Assembly: GCF_015863205.1 (NCBI RefSeq)
Contig: NZ_JACBXQ010000001.1
Span: 310,001-374,000 of the forward strand
Length of the DNA stretch: 64,000 nucleotides
Direction of reading: 5' to 3'
Source: Facklamia lactis
GTDB lineage: Bacteria; Bacillota; Bacilli; Lactobacillales; Aerococcaceae
The notes beneath the pieces were generated by a model. The model saw only the letters and a list, made by a program, of their open reading frames with translations, did not search any database and was not told where the DNA came from. Of this stretch, positions 8,406 through 16,617 are shown one piece after another. Made by a program: the position numbers and the translations under genes. The stretch's first letter is position 1. Every line of letters begins with the position of its first letter.

Positions 8406-8422
8406 TAATATATTTGTAAATA
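8396..8422. promoter_or_regulatory. Tandem operator-like palindromes TATTTGTAAATA
   Basis: Two identical 12-bp copies (8396-8407 and 8411-8422), each an inverted repeat TATTT-GT-AAATA. They are spaced 15 bp start to start over the -35 region of the leftward promoter. A related TATTTACAA lies at 8370-8378. A repressor binding here could control the exporter, the dehydrogenase or both; no regulator gene is adjacent. Confidence 0.4.
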
Positions 8423-8435
8423 AAAAGATTAATAT

Positions 8436-8464
8436 TTGCATTCTCTCAAAAACTTGTCTATGGT
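8436..8464 (+). promoter_or_regulatory. Promoter of the 2-hydroxyacid dehydrogenase gene
   Basis: TTGCAT, 17 nt, TATGGT, with the ribosome binding site GAGGAG at 8480-8485 and ATG at 8497. Confidence 0.55.
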
Positions 8465-8496
8465 AAAACTAAATGACATGAGGAGTTGATTATAAA

Positions 8497-9450
8497 ATGA
8501 AAATTGCTTTAATTGAAAATTTAAGAATTCCAGAAGAACGAATTCACCAATTAGCAGAGCCCTTAATCAAAGCAGGACATGAATTTGTTTATTATCCAGA
8601 AAAAACAAGTGATCCAGATGAACTTCTAGACCGGTGCCAAGGGGCAGAAATTGTTATGTTAGCGAATAATCCTCTGCCTGAAAGTGTAGTCGAAAAACTT
8701 GACCAAACTCAATATCTCAATGTTGCTTTTACTGGTTTAGACCACATTCCTCTCGAACTAGCGAAAGAAAAAGGAATCTCAGTTTCAAATGCCGCCGGTT
8801 ATTCCAATACAGCAGTGGCTGAATTAGTAATCGGCCTGTCTCTTAGTTTAATGCGACAAATTAAGCAAGGGGATCAAGATGTTAGAACAACAACCTCCTT
8901 CCCAGGAGCGATCCAAGGACAAGAAATCAAAGGAAAAACAGTTGGGATTGTTGGGGTTGGAAAAATCGGACTTGAAACTGCTCGCTTGTTTAATGCTTTC
9001 GGAGCAAAGTTAATCGGACATAGTCATTCTGAATCACCCGAAGCGCTCCAACTCGGGATGTCATTTCTGTCATTGGAAGAAGTGCTAAAAGAGAGTGACA
9101 TTCTTTCTCTCCATCTCCCATTAAATGAAGAAACAAAAGGCATGTTTAATGCCGAAAGCTTCAAATTGATGAAAGAAGATGCTCTCTTCATCAACTGTGC
9201 TCGAGGACCCATTGTCGATAACCAAGCACTGGCAGATGCGCTTAATTCAGAAGAAATTGCAGGAGCCGGCATTGATGTCTATGATATGGAACCTCCTCTA
9301 CCCGAAGACTATCCGCTATTAAAAGCGAAAAACACCCTTCTAACTCCTCATATTGGCTATTTAACGGATCAAGCCATGGAAAAAAGGGCCCAAATTGTGT
9401 TTGAAAATACCTATGCCTATCTTGAAGGCAACCCTCAAAACTTAGCTTAA
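8497..9450 (+). CDS. D-isomer-specific 2-hydroxyacid dehydrogenase
   Basis: 317-residue cytoplasmic oxidoreductase that interconverts 2-oxo acids and D-2-hydroxy acids with a nicotinamide cofactor. The dinucleotide motif GVGKIG is at 153-158. The catalytic triad is visible: Arg236 in CARGPIVD, Glu265 in DVYDMEPPLP and His285 in LTPHIGY. After the second strand of the Rossmann fold (KLIGHSHSES) the usual cofactor-selecting aspartate is absent, so NADPH use is possible (inference). Length and motifs fit the glyoxylate/hydroxypyruvate/phosphoglycerate dehydrogenase group; the substrate cannot be set from sequence. It is monocistronic, with its own promoter and terminator. Confidence 0.88.
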   Translation: MKIALIENLRIPEERIHQLAEPLIKAGHEFVYYPEKTSDPDELLDRCQGAEIVMLANNPLPESVVEKLDQTQYLNVAFTGLDHIPLELAKEKGISVSNAAGYSNTAVAELVIGLSLSLMRQIKQGDQDVRTTTSFPGAIQGQEIKGKTVGIVGVGKIGLETARLFNAFGAKLIGHSHSESPEALQLGMSFLSLEEVLKESDILSLHLPLNEETKGMFNAESFKLMKEDALFINCARGPIVDNQALADALNSEEIAGAGIDVYDMEPPLPEDYPLLKAKNTLLTPHIGYLTDQAMEKRAQIVFENTYAYLEGNPQNLA

Positions 9451-9496
9451 AAACATTGCTTCTTCCAAAAGAAAATCACACCTTCCACATTCACAC

Positions 9497-9537
9497 TAAA
9501 AAAACGAAGCGCCAGTGATTGGCGCTTCGTTTTTTAT
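9497..9537. terminator. Bidirectional terminator
   Basis: AACGAAGCGCCA / TGGCGCTTCGTT with a 5-nt loop, A-run before and T-run after. It serves the dehydrogenase gene and the convergent M16 peptidase gene. Confidence 0.85.
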
Positions 9538-9605
9538 TTTACTGATAGCCTAATGAAAGGATCTTTTATACTTTCATTCAAGATTATCTGCCATCAAAAT
9601 AGTCT

Positions 9606-12503
9606 TTAATACAATTCGTAAATCACATCAAACCGATCCTTTTCTCGATCAATTTGTGCTTTATTTCCAATCACCGCTAGACTCGTCTCTTCTAACAACT
9701 GACTAAAGTCTGGCGCAAACGAAGTCAAATCGTTTACTGTGGTTGCAATAATTTCTTCTTTATCTCGCACAAGATCTTCTCTTGTTAATCCCACTAAATG
9801 CATGGTCAACGCTGTAATTCCCTTATCGCGAGCAGAACGGGGTTGTTCTAAGGGGGACAGACTTCCTATAATATCTTTTAAAAGCTCTGTCTCACTCAAG
9901 TCTAATTGCTGAATAAATTCTGGTGTCGCTTGGTACGTTTCGATTGTTTTCGCAATATTAGGATCGCGATATGAAGCAAAACTTAATTGACCCGTCCGAG
10001 AATGACGATACATGGCCCCATACGCTCCCCCTTTTACCCGTACTTCATTCCAGAGGTAACCATAACGGATTTCATTTGCCAAGACAATCGAATGACCATT
10101 GTAGGCCAATTTATCTTCCGCATCACTTGCCAAGCCAACATAATTGACATCCTGCGCCGTCATAAAGGCTTCATTTTGCCGCTGCCCTGCCTGATATTCT
10201 GCCTTACTTCCAAGAACAGATTGAGGTAAAGATTCAAATAATTGAAGCACATTTTTTTTGATTTGTTCACTCCGCTTAGCATCACCCGTATAGAAAACAT
10301 TCAAACGTCTTTGATTAAGCAAGCGTTGCTTTAAGCTTTCTAGCGTTTCAGATAAAGAAGAAACTTCTTGCGTTTGGATCTTCTTTCTTTCTTCTTTTAA
10401 ATAATTGAAAAAATCAATCCCTGCGATCATCTCATTCAACTTCATTTCGGCTTTCCAATGACTCAAAGCACGATTACTTGCCAAGCTATGAGCCCCATAA
10501 GCAACAGTCATCTCAAAGTTTGAAATTAATTTATGTATAACTCTTAGAATATCTTTTTGATTATTGAATAAACTAGCCGTCATAATTTCATGCATCAGTC
10601 CTATTAGTTCCTCAAGTGAACCTTCTAACGCTTTACCTGAAATAACAAAATAAGGCTTAATCTGATTGTTTTTATCTTTAAAAGTTTTGATGCCGGCTTT
10701 AATCCCACCTGTATAGAGGTCAATTTTACGCTGGAGTTGGTCGACCCCATATTGTTCAGTGGCTAATTTGCCTAATAAATGACCGAACAATGATAGAGCA
10801 CTATATTGATCCATCGTAAAATCTTCAATGTTCCAATATAAATCAACATAATCAATGCCAGAAGTAAACTGATTTGCCACATAAAATCGTCCGCAATCAG
10901 GAGCTAGTGATTGAACTTCTAAAGGTAACTGCTCTACTTCAGTCGTCAGGTCTTCTTTTTGAAGCAAAGGAATTTTGGCTAAATCTTCTGCCTTATCGGG
11001 GGACTCTTGGCGATTGATTAAACTTTGTGTATCATTCACTAAAAGCTCAATTTCCTCCTCAGTCAAACGAGCCTTAAAGTCTTGTAACTCCTTATGAAGA
11101 TCAGCTTCTAATCGATCATTCTTGCCCGGTTCAGCGATCAAAGTAAGAGCAACATAATCCTCATTGTTTAATAATTTTTCCTGTATTAATTTTTCAAAAT
11201 ACCCATCCTTGGCCAATGACTCTAATTGATTGAGATATTTAGAGAATTCAAACGCTGCATAAGGGTCTTCATCATATAACCAAGTACGATAAGCTGAAAT
11301 CGCGTAAATCACTCCACGCGGATTTGATTCAGAAATAACATTTTCTTTCATTTCGAAGGCCATTTTATTAATAGAGGCCTTTACTAATTCCGGATCAATG
11401 CCTTCTTCGACTAATTGTGTTAAAGTTTCCCGAACTACTTCTTTAAACCGACTCATCTTATCCGCACTAGAATATTTAGCTGTGATGACAAACATGTTCG
11501 GATAGCCAGGATGATCTACCCCTCCATTAATATCGCCTCCTATCTCTGCTTCTAAAAGAGCCTTCTTAAGAGGAGACTGTTGATTTCCAAATAAAATCTC
11601 TTCTAATACTTCTAAACCATTATTATCCAGAAGGTCGCCTGCATTTGAGACGTGCCAAGCTAATGCAAGATAATCTTTATCCGTTGGATCATCCCCTTCG
11701 GTAATAGAGTATGTACATTCATAGTCATGTTTTTCTGGCAATTGTTTCTCAAAAGATAATTCTACCGTCTCTGCAAAAGCGCCCTTGCCTTCAAAATACT
11801 CCTCTAATTGCTCAAAAATACTCTCAATTTCTATATCACCATACACAACGGTAAAAGAATTGCTTGGATGGTAATAACGTTGGAAGAAATCCACAAAAGC
11901 ATCTTGAGTAAGACTTGGAATCGCAGATGGAAGACCTCCAGATTCATACTGATAGATAGAATCAGCATATAAATTTTTTGTAATATTGAAATAAATTTGA
12001 TCTTCAGGAGAGGCTGTCGCTCCCTTCATTTCGTTATAAACGACCCCTTTATAGATCAAATCATCCTCCCCATTTTCAAGGTGATAGTGCCAGCCTTCTT
12101 GAGCTAATATTTGTGGGTTACGACGAAAATTAGGTTCAAACACAGCATCTAAATAGACACTTACAAGATTCTTGAAATCCTGGTTATTAGTTGAAGCTAC
12201 CGGATAAATCGTCTTATCCGCGAAAGTCATAGCATTAATAAAAGTACTCATCGATCCTTTTACAATTTCAACAAAGGGTTCTTTTGAGGGGAATTTCTCA
12301 GAACCATTCAGAACAGAATGTTCGAGAATATGAGCAATACCATTATCATCATAGGGTGGCGTCTTGAAGCCAATAGTAAAAGCCTTATTTTTATCTTCAT
12401 TTTGTAAAAACAAGACCTGGGCACCCGTTTCATCATGACGATAAAGATGGGCTTGTGATTGGATATCTGTTAATTCACGATTTTCAATTTTTGAGAATGA
12501 CAT
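9606..12503 (-). CDS. M16C-family metallopeptidase (presequence protease/Cym1-like)
   Basis: 965-residue zinc peptidase of the pitrilysin superfamily, subfamily M16C, which degrades oligopeptides inside a closing chamber. The inverted zinc motif HILEH is at 58-62, inside HILEHSVLNGSEKFPSKEPF, a family hallmark. The downstream acidic ligand region reads VVYNEMKGA. The length (about 970) matches the full four-domain architecture. There is no signal peptide, so it is probably cytoplasmic. ATG 12503 is preferred over the longer frame because AGGAGGAAG precedes it at ideal spacing. It stands alone, divergent from the YvlD-like gene. The physiological substrate is unknown. Confidence 0.9.
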   Translation of the reverse strand: MSFSKIENRELTDIQSQAHLYRHDETGAQVLFLQNEDKNKAFTIGFKTPPYDDNGIAHILEHSVLNGSEKFPSKEPFVEIVKGSMSTFINAMTFADKTIYPVASTNNQDFKNLVSVYLDAVFEPNFRRNPQILAQEGWHYHLENGEDDLIYKGVVYNEMKGATASPEDQIYFNITKNLYADSIYQYESGGLPSAIPSLTQDAFVDFFQRYYHPSNSFTVVYGDIEIESIFEQLEEYFEGKGAFAETVELSFEKQLPEKHDYECTYSITEGDDPTDKDYLALAWHVSNAGDLLDNNGLEVLEEILFGNQQSPLKKALLEAEIGGDINGGVDHPGYPNMFVITAKYSSADKMSRFKEVVRETLTQLVEEGIDPELVKASINKMAFEMKENVISESNPRGVIYAISAYRTWLYDEDPYAAFEFSKYLNQLESLAKDGYFEKLIQEKLLNNEDYVALTLIAEPGKNDRLEADLHKELQDFKARLTEEEIELLVNDTQSLINRQESPDKAEDLAKIPLLQKEDLTTEVEQLPLEVQSLAPDCGRFYVANQFTSGIDYVDLYWNIEDFTMDQYSALSLFGHLLGKLATEQYGVDQLQRKIDLYTGGIKAGIKTFKDKNNQIKPYFVISGKALEGSLEELIGLMHEIMTASLFNNQKDILRVIHKLISNFEMTVAYGAHSLASNRALSHWKAEMKLNEMIAGIDFFNYLKEERKKIQTQEVSSLSETLESLKQRLLNQRRLNVFYTGDAKRSEQIKKNVLQLFESLPQSVLGSKAEYQAGQRQNEAFMTAQDVNYVGLASDAEDKLAYNGHSIVLANEIRYGYLWNEVRVKGGAYGAMYRHSRTGQLSFASYRDPNIAKTIETYQATPEFIQQLDLSETELLKDIIGSLSPLEQPRSARDKGITALTMHLVGLTREDLVRDKEEIIATTVNDLTSFAPDFSQLLEETSLAVIGNKAQIDREKDRFDVIYELY

Positions 12504-12581
12504 TTTCTTCCTCCTGTGTCTTTGATTTATCAATTATCGCACAGTTATCATATGATTAAAAGCGAATACGCTTACTTTATA

Positions 12582-12590
12582 TGCTATAAT
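12582..12590 (+). promoter_or_regulatory. Extended -10 promoter element of the YvlD-like gene
   Basis: TGCTATAAT combines the TGn extension with a perfect TATAAT, which may compensate for the lack of a good -35. AAGGAGG follows at 12598. Confidence 0.5.
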
Positions 12591-12612
12591 AAACACGAAG
12601 GAGGCTGATTTT

Positions 12613-12969
12613 ATGATAAATTTATTTGTGACAACCGCTATAACATTTGTGCTCGGCTATATACTTCCTAATGTAACCGTTACAAGTGTTTGGTCTGCTT
12701 TGTGGTTTGCGATTTGGCTGGGTGTTTTTAATGCAACCATTGGTAATTTATTCAGATTTGCTGGTTGCGCCTTAAACTTATTAACGTTAGGTCTTTTCAA
12801 CTTATTAATTAATGCCGCCATGATTACTTTAGCAGATTCTTTAATCGATGGAATTCATATTGAAGGCTATCTAACAGCTATCTTAATGGCAATTATTCTC
12901 AGTCTTTTTACCAGCCATTTTGGACGAGAAGAAGAAGAGAGAAAGCGTCGCACCACCCCTAGACGCTAA
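12613..12969 (+). CDS. YvlD-like small membrane protein (phage holin-fold family, DUF360)
   Basis: 118 residues with four hydrophobic helices and a basic C-terminal tail (REEEERKRRTTPRR). The phrases LNLLTLGLFNLLINAAMITLAD and GYLTAILMAIILSLF are typical of the YvlD/DUF360 group, often annotated phage holin family although chromosomally encoded. In bacilli YvlD relatives belong to envelope-stress regulons, but nothing in this sequence proves that here. It is monocistronic, and a hairpin with a T-run lies downstream at 13137-13166. Confidence 0.78.
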   Translation: MINLFVTTAITFVLGYILPNVTVTSVWSALWFAIWLGVFNATIGNLFRFAGCALNLLTLGLFNLLINAAMITLADSLIDGIHIEGYLTAILMAIILSLFTSHFGREEEERKRRTTPRR

Positions 12970-13136
12970 TTTTTTCCTATAACAGAGAATTGTTTTTTAT
13001 CATCTTGAGCCTGATGATGCACCCTTTCATTTCATAAGACAATCAAAATGCTTAATGAATGTGCCTATTTTAAGTTTATTGTTTTTTATCAATTTAAAAT
13101 GTAATTACTACTTAATTCTAGCTAGCTTTCACTCAT

Positions 13137-13166
13137 TCCCCTACTTCAATAAGTGGGGGATTTTTA
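13137..13166 (+). terminator. Terminator between the YvlD-like gene and the metal-resistance operon
   Basis: TCCCCTACTT / AAGTGGGGGA with a short loop and one bulged base, followed by TTTTT. Confidence 0.7.
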
Positions 13167-13168
13167 GG

Positions 13169-13197
13169 TTGTCAAGTCTCTCTCATTCTGCTAAAGT
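13169..13197 (+). promoter_or_regulatory. Promoter of the cadC-cadA-like operon
   Basis: TTGTCA, 17 nt, TAAAGT. The operator palindrome begins directly after the -10, so a bound repressor would block transcription. Confidence 0.55.
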
Positions 13198-13223
13198 TAT
13201 AGTTGAATAAACACTCAACTATA
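13198..13223. promoter_or_regulatory. ArsR/SmtB-type operator
   Basis: Perfect 9-bp inverted repeat TATAGTTGA / TCAACTATA separated by 8 bp. It lies between the promoter and the ribosome binding site of the CadC-like gene, where CadC/ArsR repressors usually bind and autoregulate. Confidence 0.7.
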
Positions 13224-13236
13224 AGGAGGGGATTCC

Positions 13237-13599
13237 TTGTCTTGCCAAGATGAACTCATACATCCCGAAGCGGTCCAAATTGCTGAAGCCAATAACTTAA
13301 CGCCTGAGGTGATGAATGAATTACTAGCCATCTATAAAGCCATTAGTGATAAAACGCGTTTCAAAATTCTTTGGTTCCTCATTCAACATGAACTGTGCGT
13401 CTGTGATCTCTGTTATTTATTAGAAATGAATAAGTCAGCTGTTTCACACCAATTAAAATATTTACGCCAAGCCAATCTTGTTAAAAAACGCAAGGAAGGA
13501 CGCGTGGTCTTCTACTCAATCGCTGATCAACATGTCAAAGATATTATTACAATTAGTCTACAGCATGCCCAAGAAGGAGGCCCTGACCATGAAATTTAA
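13237..13599 (+). CDS. cadC: CadC-type ArsR-family metal-sensing repressor
   Basis: 120-residue winged-helix repressor starting at TTG after AAGGAGGGG. ELCVCDLC (Cys54, Cys56) is the metal-sensing motif of CadC/ArsR proteins, and Cys3 could be a third thiolate. A second SmtB/CzrA-like site is suggested by ADQH and QHAQE in the last helix. The recognition helix reads NKSAVSHQLKYLRQANLV. Metal binding (Cd, Pb or Zn) should release it from the palindrome at 13198-13223 and induce the ATPase gene, whose start overlaps its 3' end by 11 nt. Confidence 0.85.
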   Translation: MSCQDELIHPEAVQIAEANNLTPEVMNELLAIYKAISDKTRFKILWFLIQHELCVCDLCYLLEMNKSAVSHQLKYLRQANLVKKRKEGRVVFYSIADQHVKDIITISLQHAQEGGPDHEI

Positions 13600-15670
13600 A
13601 TATCGATTAAACGGATTGGGATGTGCCAATTGTGCGAAAAAGATTGAACAGAAAGTCAGTCAACTCAGTGAAGTTCAAAATGTACACCTCAATTTTTCTC
13701 AAGCACTTTTAACTTTTGAAAGTCCAAATAAGGAAATTGAACCGAATCAAATTCAAGCAATTGTCGATTCCATAGAAAATGGCGTTCAAGTACAAAACCT
13801 TGAACAGCACCATCCTCAGCCTACTCAAACAAAAAAGAATCACCTTTCTTTAAGAATTATCATGTGTTTACTCTTATTTATCCTTGGTTTCTTATTCACT
13901 TTTGAAAATCGTTTTTCTCTCTTATATTATTTGGTGATCTATATCATCATCTCTTATGAGATCTTAGGGAAAACAATCCTGCAAATTAAAGAAGGACAAT
14001 GGTTTGACGAACATTTCTTAATGACAATCGCCACACTTGGAGCCTTTGCCATTGGAGAGTATGCGGAAGCCGTCGCTGTTATGCTCTTCTATCAAATTGG
14101 TGAGTGGTTTCAACAAAAAGCTGTTAATCAATCGCGTCAATCGATTGCTGATTTAATGGATATTCATCCAGAACATGCTTGGATTCGGTCTGAGCAAGAA
14201 TGGGTCAAAATGGATCCTCAGGATGTCAAAATTGGTGCCTCCATTTTAGTCAAAGCTGGAGAAAAAGTACCTTTAGATGGGAAAGTTATTGAAGGAGACA
14301 CGACGATTGATAGTTCTGCTCTGACCGGAGAATCGCTCCCAGTGACAATCGAAACGGGTGACCCTATCCATAGTGGTGTCATCAATCTAACGCGCCCCAT
14401 CATTATAGAGGTTCAACAAAGATATGAAGATTCGACAGTGAGTAAAATTATTGAGCTAGTGGAGAGTGCTTCTGCCCAAAAAGCTACCACTGAAAAGTTT
14501 ATTACGCGCTTTGCCAAATATTATACGCCTGTTGTTGTGATTTTGGCCTTAATTTTAGCCCTGTTTCCTCCACTTTTATTTCAAGATGCGAGTTGGAGCG
14601 ACTGGCTATACCGGGCTTTGCAATTTCTTGTCATTTCTTGCCCCTGTGCCCTCGTTATTTCGGTACCTTTAAGTTTCTATAGTGGAATCGGAGCTGCCGC
14701 AAGTCAAGGGATTCTCGTCAAAGGTGGAAATTATTTAGAAGAGTTAAACAAAATCTCTAGCATAATTTACGATAAAACAGGCACCTTAACCCAAGGAAAA
14801 TTCTCAATCGATAAGATTGATACATATAATATGACAGAAGAAACAGCCCTTGAAATCTTAGCTCATTTAGAGCAGCACAGTAACCATCCAATTGCACTCT
14901 CAATTGTTGATGCATATGGCAAACAACCTAGTACTAGTCGTTTAACAAATTTAGAAGAAATAAGTGGTAAAGGAATTAAAGGTCAAGTGGATGGCATTGA
15001 ATATTACGCTGGAAACCGTCAACTGATTGAGGAATTAAATATCCCCCTCACTTTCCCAGCCTCGCAGACTACGATTGTCTACTTGGCAAATCAAACCGAT
15101 TTATTAGCCACTGTCCATATTTCTGACCAATTAAAGCCCGATACTGGTCTTGCGATTCAAGAATTAAAAAAATTAGGCATCATGGAACATATCCTCCTCT
15201 CGGGTGATCGACAAGAAAGGGTAGACGACATTGCCCAACAATTAGATATTTCTCAAGCTATTGGTCAACTGCTTCCACATGAGAAAGTTCATCGCTTTGA
15301 AAATATTTTACAGCAAGGAGAAAGAACCCATAAACGCTTCGCTTTCGTTGGAGACGGGATAAATGATGCTCCTGTTCTGGCTCGGGCAGATATTGGCATC
15401 GCCATGGGAGCTTTAGGTTCAGACGCAGCCATTGAATCAGCCGATATTGTGATTATGAATGATTCTTTAAACAAATTGCCCCATGCCATCCGAATTGCTC
15501 GCAAAACCCTCCACATTGCTAAACAAAATATTTACCTAGCTCTTGGAATTAAATTATTCTTTCTAATCCTCGCTACTTTCGGACTATCGAATATGTGGGA
15601 AGCAATCATTGCAGATGTGGGTGTCACTATTCTAGCGGTTCTCAATAGTTTACGCGCTCTAAAAGCCTAA
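13589..15670 (+). CDS. cadA: P1B-type Zn/Cd/Pb-exporting ATPase
   Basis: 693-residue P-type ATPase that pumps divalent soft metals out of the cell. Its features, in order, are an N-terminal metal-binding domain with GCANC (Cys12, Cys15), membrane helices, the actuator region SALTGESLPV, and CPC in ISCPCALVISVPLSF. The phosphorylation site is DKTGTLTQGKF, followed by the SNHPIA nucleotide motif, GDGINDAPVLARADIGIAMG, and a final helix pair with DVGVTILAVLNSLRAL as in ZntA/CadA. ATG 13589 is used because AAGAAGGAGG precedes it. Co-transcription with the CadC-like repressor fits metal-induced export; Cd/Zn/Pb choice cannot be settled. Confidence 0.9.
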   Translation: MKFKYRLNGLGCANCAKKIEQKVSQLSEVQNVHLNFSQALLTFESPNKEIEPNQIQAIVDSIENGVQVQNLEQHHPQPTQTKKNHLSLRIIMCLLLFILGFLFTFENRFSLLYYLVIYIIISYEILGKTILQIKEGQWFDEHFLMTIATLGAFAIGEYAEAVAVMLFYQIGEWFQQKAVNQSRQSIADLMDIHPEHAWIRSEQEWVKMDPQDVKIGASILVKAGEKVPLDGKVIEGDTTIDSSALTGESLPVTIETGDPIHSGVINLTRPIIIEVQQRYEDSTVSKIIELVESASAQKATTEKFITRFAKYYTPVVVILALILALFPPLLFQDASWSDWLYRALQFLVISCPCALVISVPLSFYSGIGAAASQGILVKGGNYLEELNKISSIIYDKTGTLTQGKFSIDKIDTYNMTEETALEILAHLEQHSNHPIALSIVDAYGKQPSTSRLTNLEEISGKGIKGQVDGIEYYAGNRQLIEELNIPLTFPASQTTIVYLANQTDLLATVHISDQLKPDTGLAIQELKKLGIMEHILLSGDRQERVDDIAQQLDISQAIGQLLPHEKVHRFENILQQGERTHKRFAFVGDGINDAPVLARADIGIAMGALGSDAAIESADIVIMNDSLNKLPHAIRIARKTLHIAKQNIYLALGIKLFFLILATFGLSNMWEAIIADVGVTILAVLNSLRALKA

Positions 15671-15733
15671 AACCCACCATTTTCCCCCTAAAATATTTTT
15701 GTTAGAGTATATAATTGTTTATTAGAATTCGCT

Positions 15734-15779
15734 GGATGTTTTCTTTGTACTTTGAAATCGTACAAAGGAACATCCTTTT
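15734..15779 (+). terminator. Hairpin with T-run between the metal ATPase and the GAP-family gene
   Basis: GGATGTT and CTTTGTAC pair with GTACAAAG and AACATCC across a loop, followed by TTTT. It may end the cad operon. A TATAAT at about 15709 upstream of it means an attenuator in the leader of the next gene is also possible. Confidence 0.6.
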
Positions 15780-15800
15780 AAGTAGAAAGGTGAAGTGTTA

Positions 15801-16487
15801 ATGCAACTTTTAATGATTACCATTATTGCAGGCGTCACAGATGGAATGAATCCAGTCGCTATTGCTCAACAACTACTTATTCAATCCAAAACATCCAACC
15901 AACATCATATTCTCTTCTATATTGCAGGCATTGAAGTGACCAATTTTATATTTGGTTTAATGTTCTACTATGGTTTTGCTGAATTATTTTCCAAATCGAT
16001 TAACACGTTTCAAGCAAACCTTCCCTACTTATGGTGGGCGGGACAAGCACTTCTCGCCATAGGTTTTATTTATTACGGTGGAGTCCGTCTATATCAGCGT
16101 TTATTCCAGTCTAAATCCAATAAATTAATCTTAGCAGAAGAAAACAATACATTTAATGGTTTCTTAAGTAAGAAGAAATTATTTCTGATCGGAATTATTG
16201 CTTGTGCAGCTGAATTGCCTACAGCCGCACCTTATCTTGCCTATTTGGCTTACTTAACCAGCCTAGAGCTTTCAAATGTCACTTTTATCCTTCTGCTTTT
16301 ACTATATAATATTATCATTTTCAACTGGCCTCTCTATCTATTGTATATAGCATCTGTTCTTTTCAATCAATATCTCGATAAACTTTATCAAAGTTTGCAA
16401 AAAATATTTGATATGATGAGCCATTATCTACTACCTCTTGCTTCGATAAGCATCGGCCTATTATGGATCCTTCAACTATCTAAATAG
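15801..16487 (+). CDS. GAP/LysE-like small-molecule membrane protein
   Basis: 228 residues with six hydrophobic helices. The opening MQLLMITIIAGVTDGMNPVA carries the DGMNP phrase common at the start of GAP-family (LysE-superfamily-like) proteins. A later segment, CAAELPTAAPYLAYLAYL, contains the conserved ELPTA motif. Such proteins are predicted exporters or facilitators; function here is unknown. ATG 15801 fits the AAAGGTGA ribosome binding site better than the upstream GTG 15795. It follows the metal ATPase but a hairpin separates them, so a metal role is only suggested. Confidence 0.6.
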   Translation: MQLLMITIIAGVTDGMNPVAIAQQLLIQSKTSNQHHILFYIAGIEVTNFIFGLMFYYGFAELFSKSINTFQANLPYLWWAGQALLAIGFIYYGGVRLYQRLFQSKSNKLILAEENNTFNGFLSKKKLFLIGIIACAAELPTAAPYLAYLAYLTSLELSNVTFILLLLLYNIIIFNWPLYLLYIASVLFNQYLDKLYQSLQKIFDMMSHYLLPLASISIGLLWILQLSK

Positions 16488-16518
16488 CCAAGTATCTATT
16501 TAAAGATACTTGGCTATT
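16483..16518. terminator. Terminator overlapping the GAP-family stop codon
   Basis: Perfect 15-bp arms AATAGCCAAGTATCT / AGATACTTGGCTATT with a 6-nt loop; the stop codon lies inside the first arm. Confidence 0.8.
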
Positions 16519-16617
16519 GATTTAATAATACTTTTCATTAATGGGTGCTCTTTTCAGCTTCAAAACTTCGTTCAAGTATTCATTTGTAATCACTAATGTG
16601 CTCTCTTATCTTTTATC

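Larger units (their letters stand above)
8144..8496. other. Divergent regulatory region with leader peptide, attenuator and tandem operators
   Basis: 353 bp between the leftward exporter operon and the rightward dehydrogenase gene. It holds a leftward promoter, a 25-codon leader ORF, an intrinsic terminator ahead of the exporter start, two copies of TATTTGTAAATA, and a rightward promoter. Each is listed separately. Confidence 0.7.

Noticed and set aside
12613-12969. Phage holin, hence a prophage
   Set aside because: The protein matches the chromosomal YvlD/DUF360 type, and no other phage gene lies nearby.
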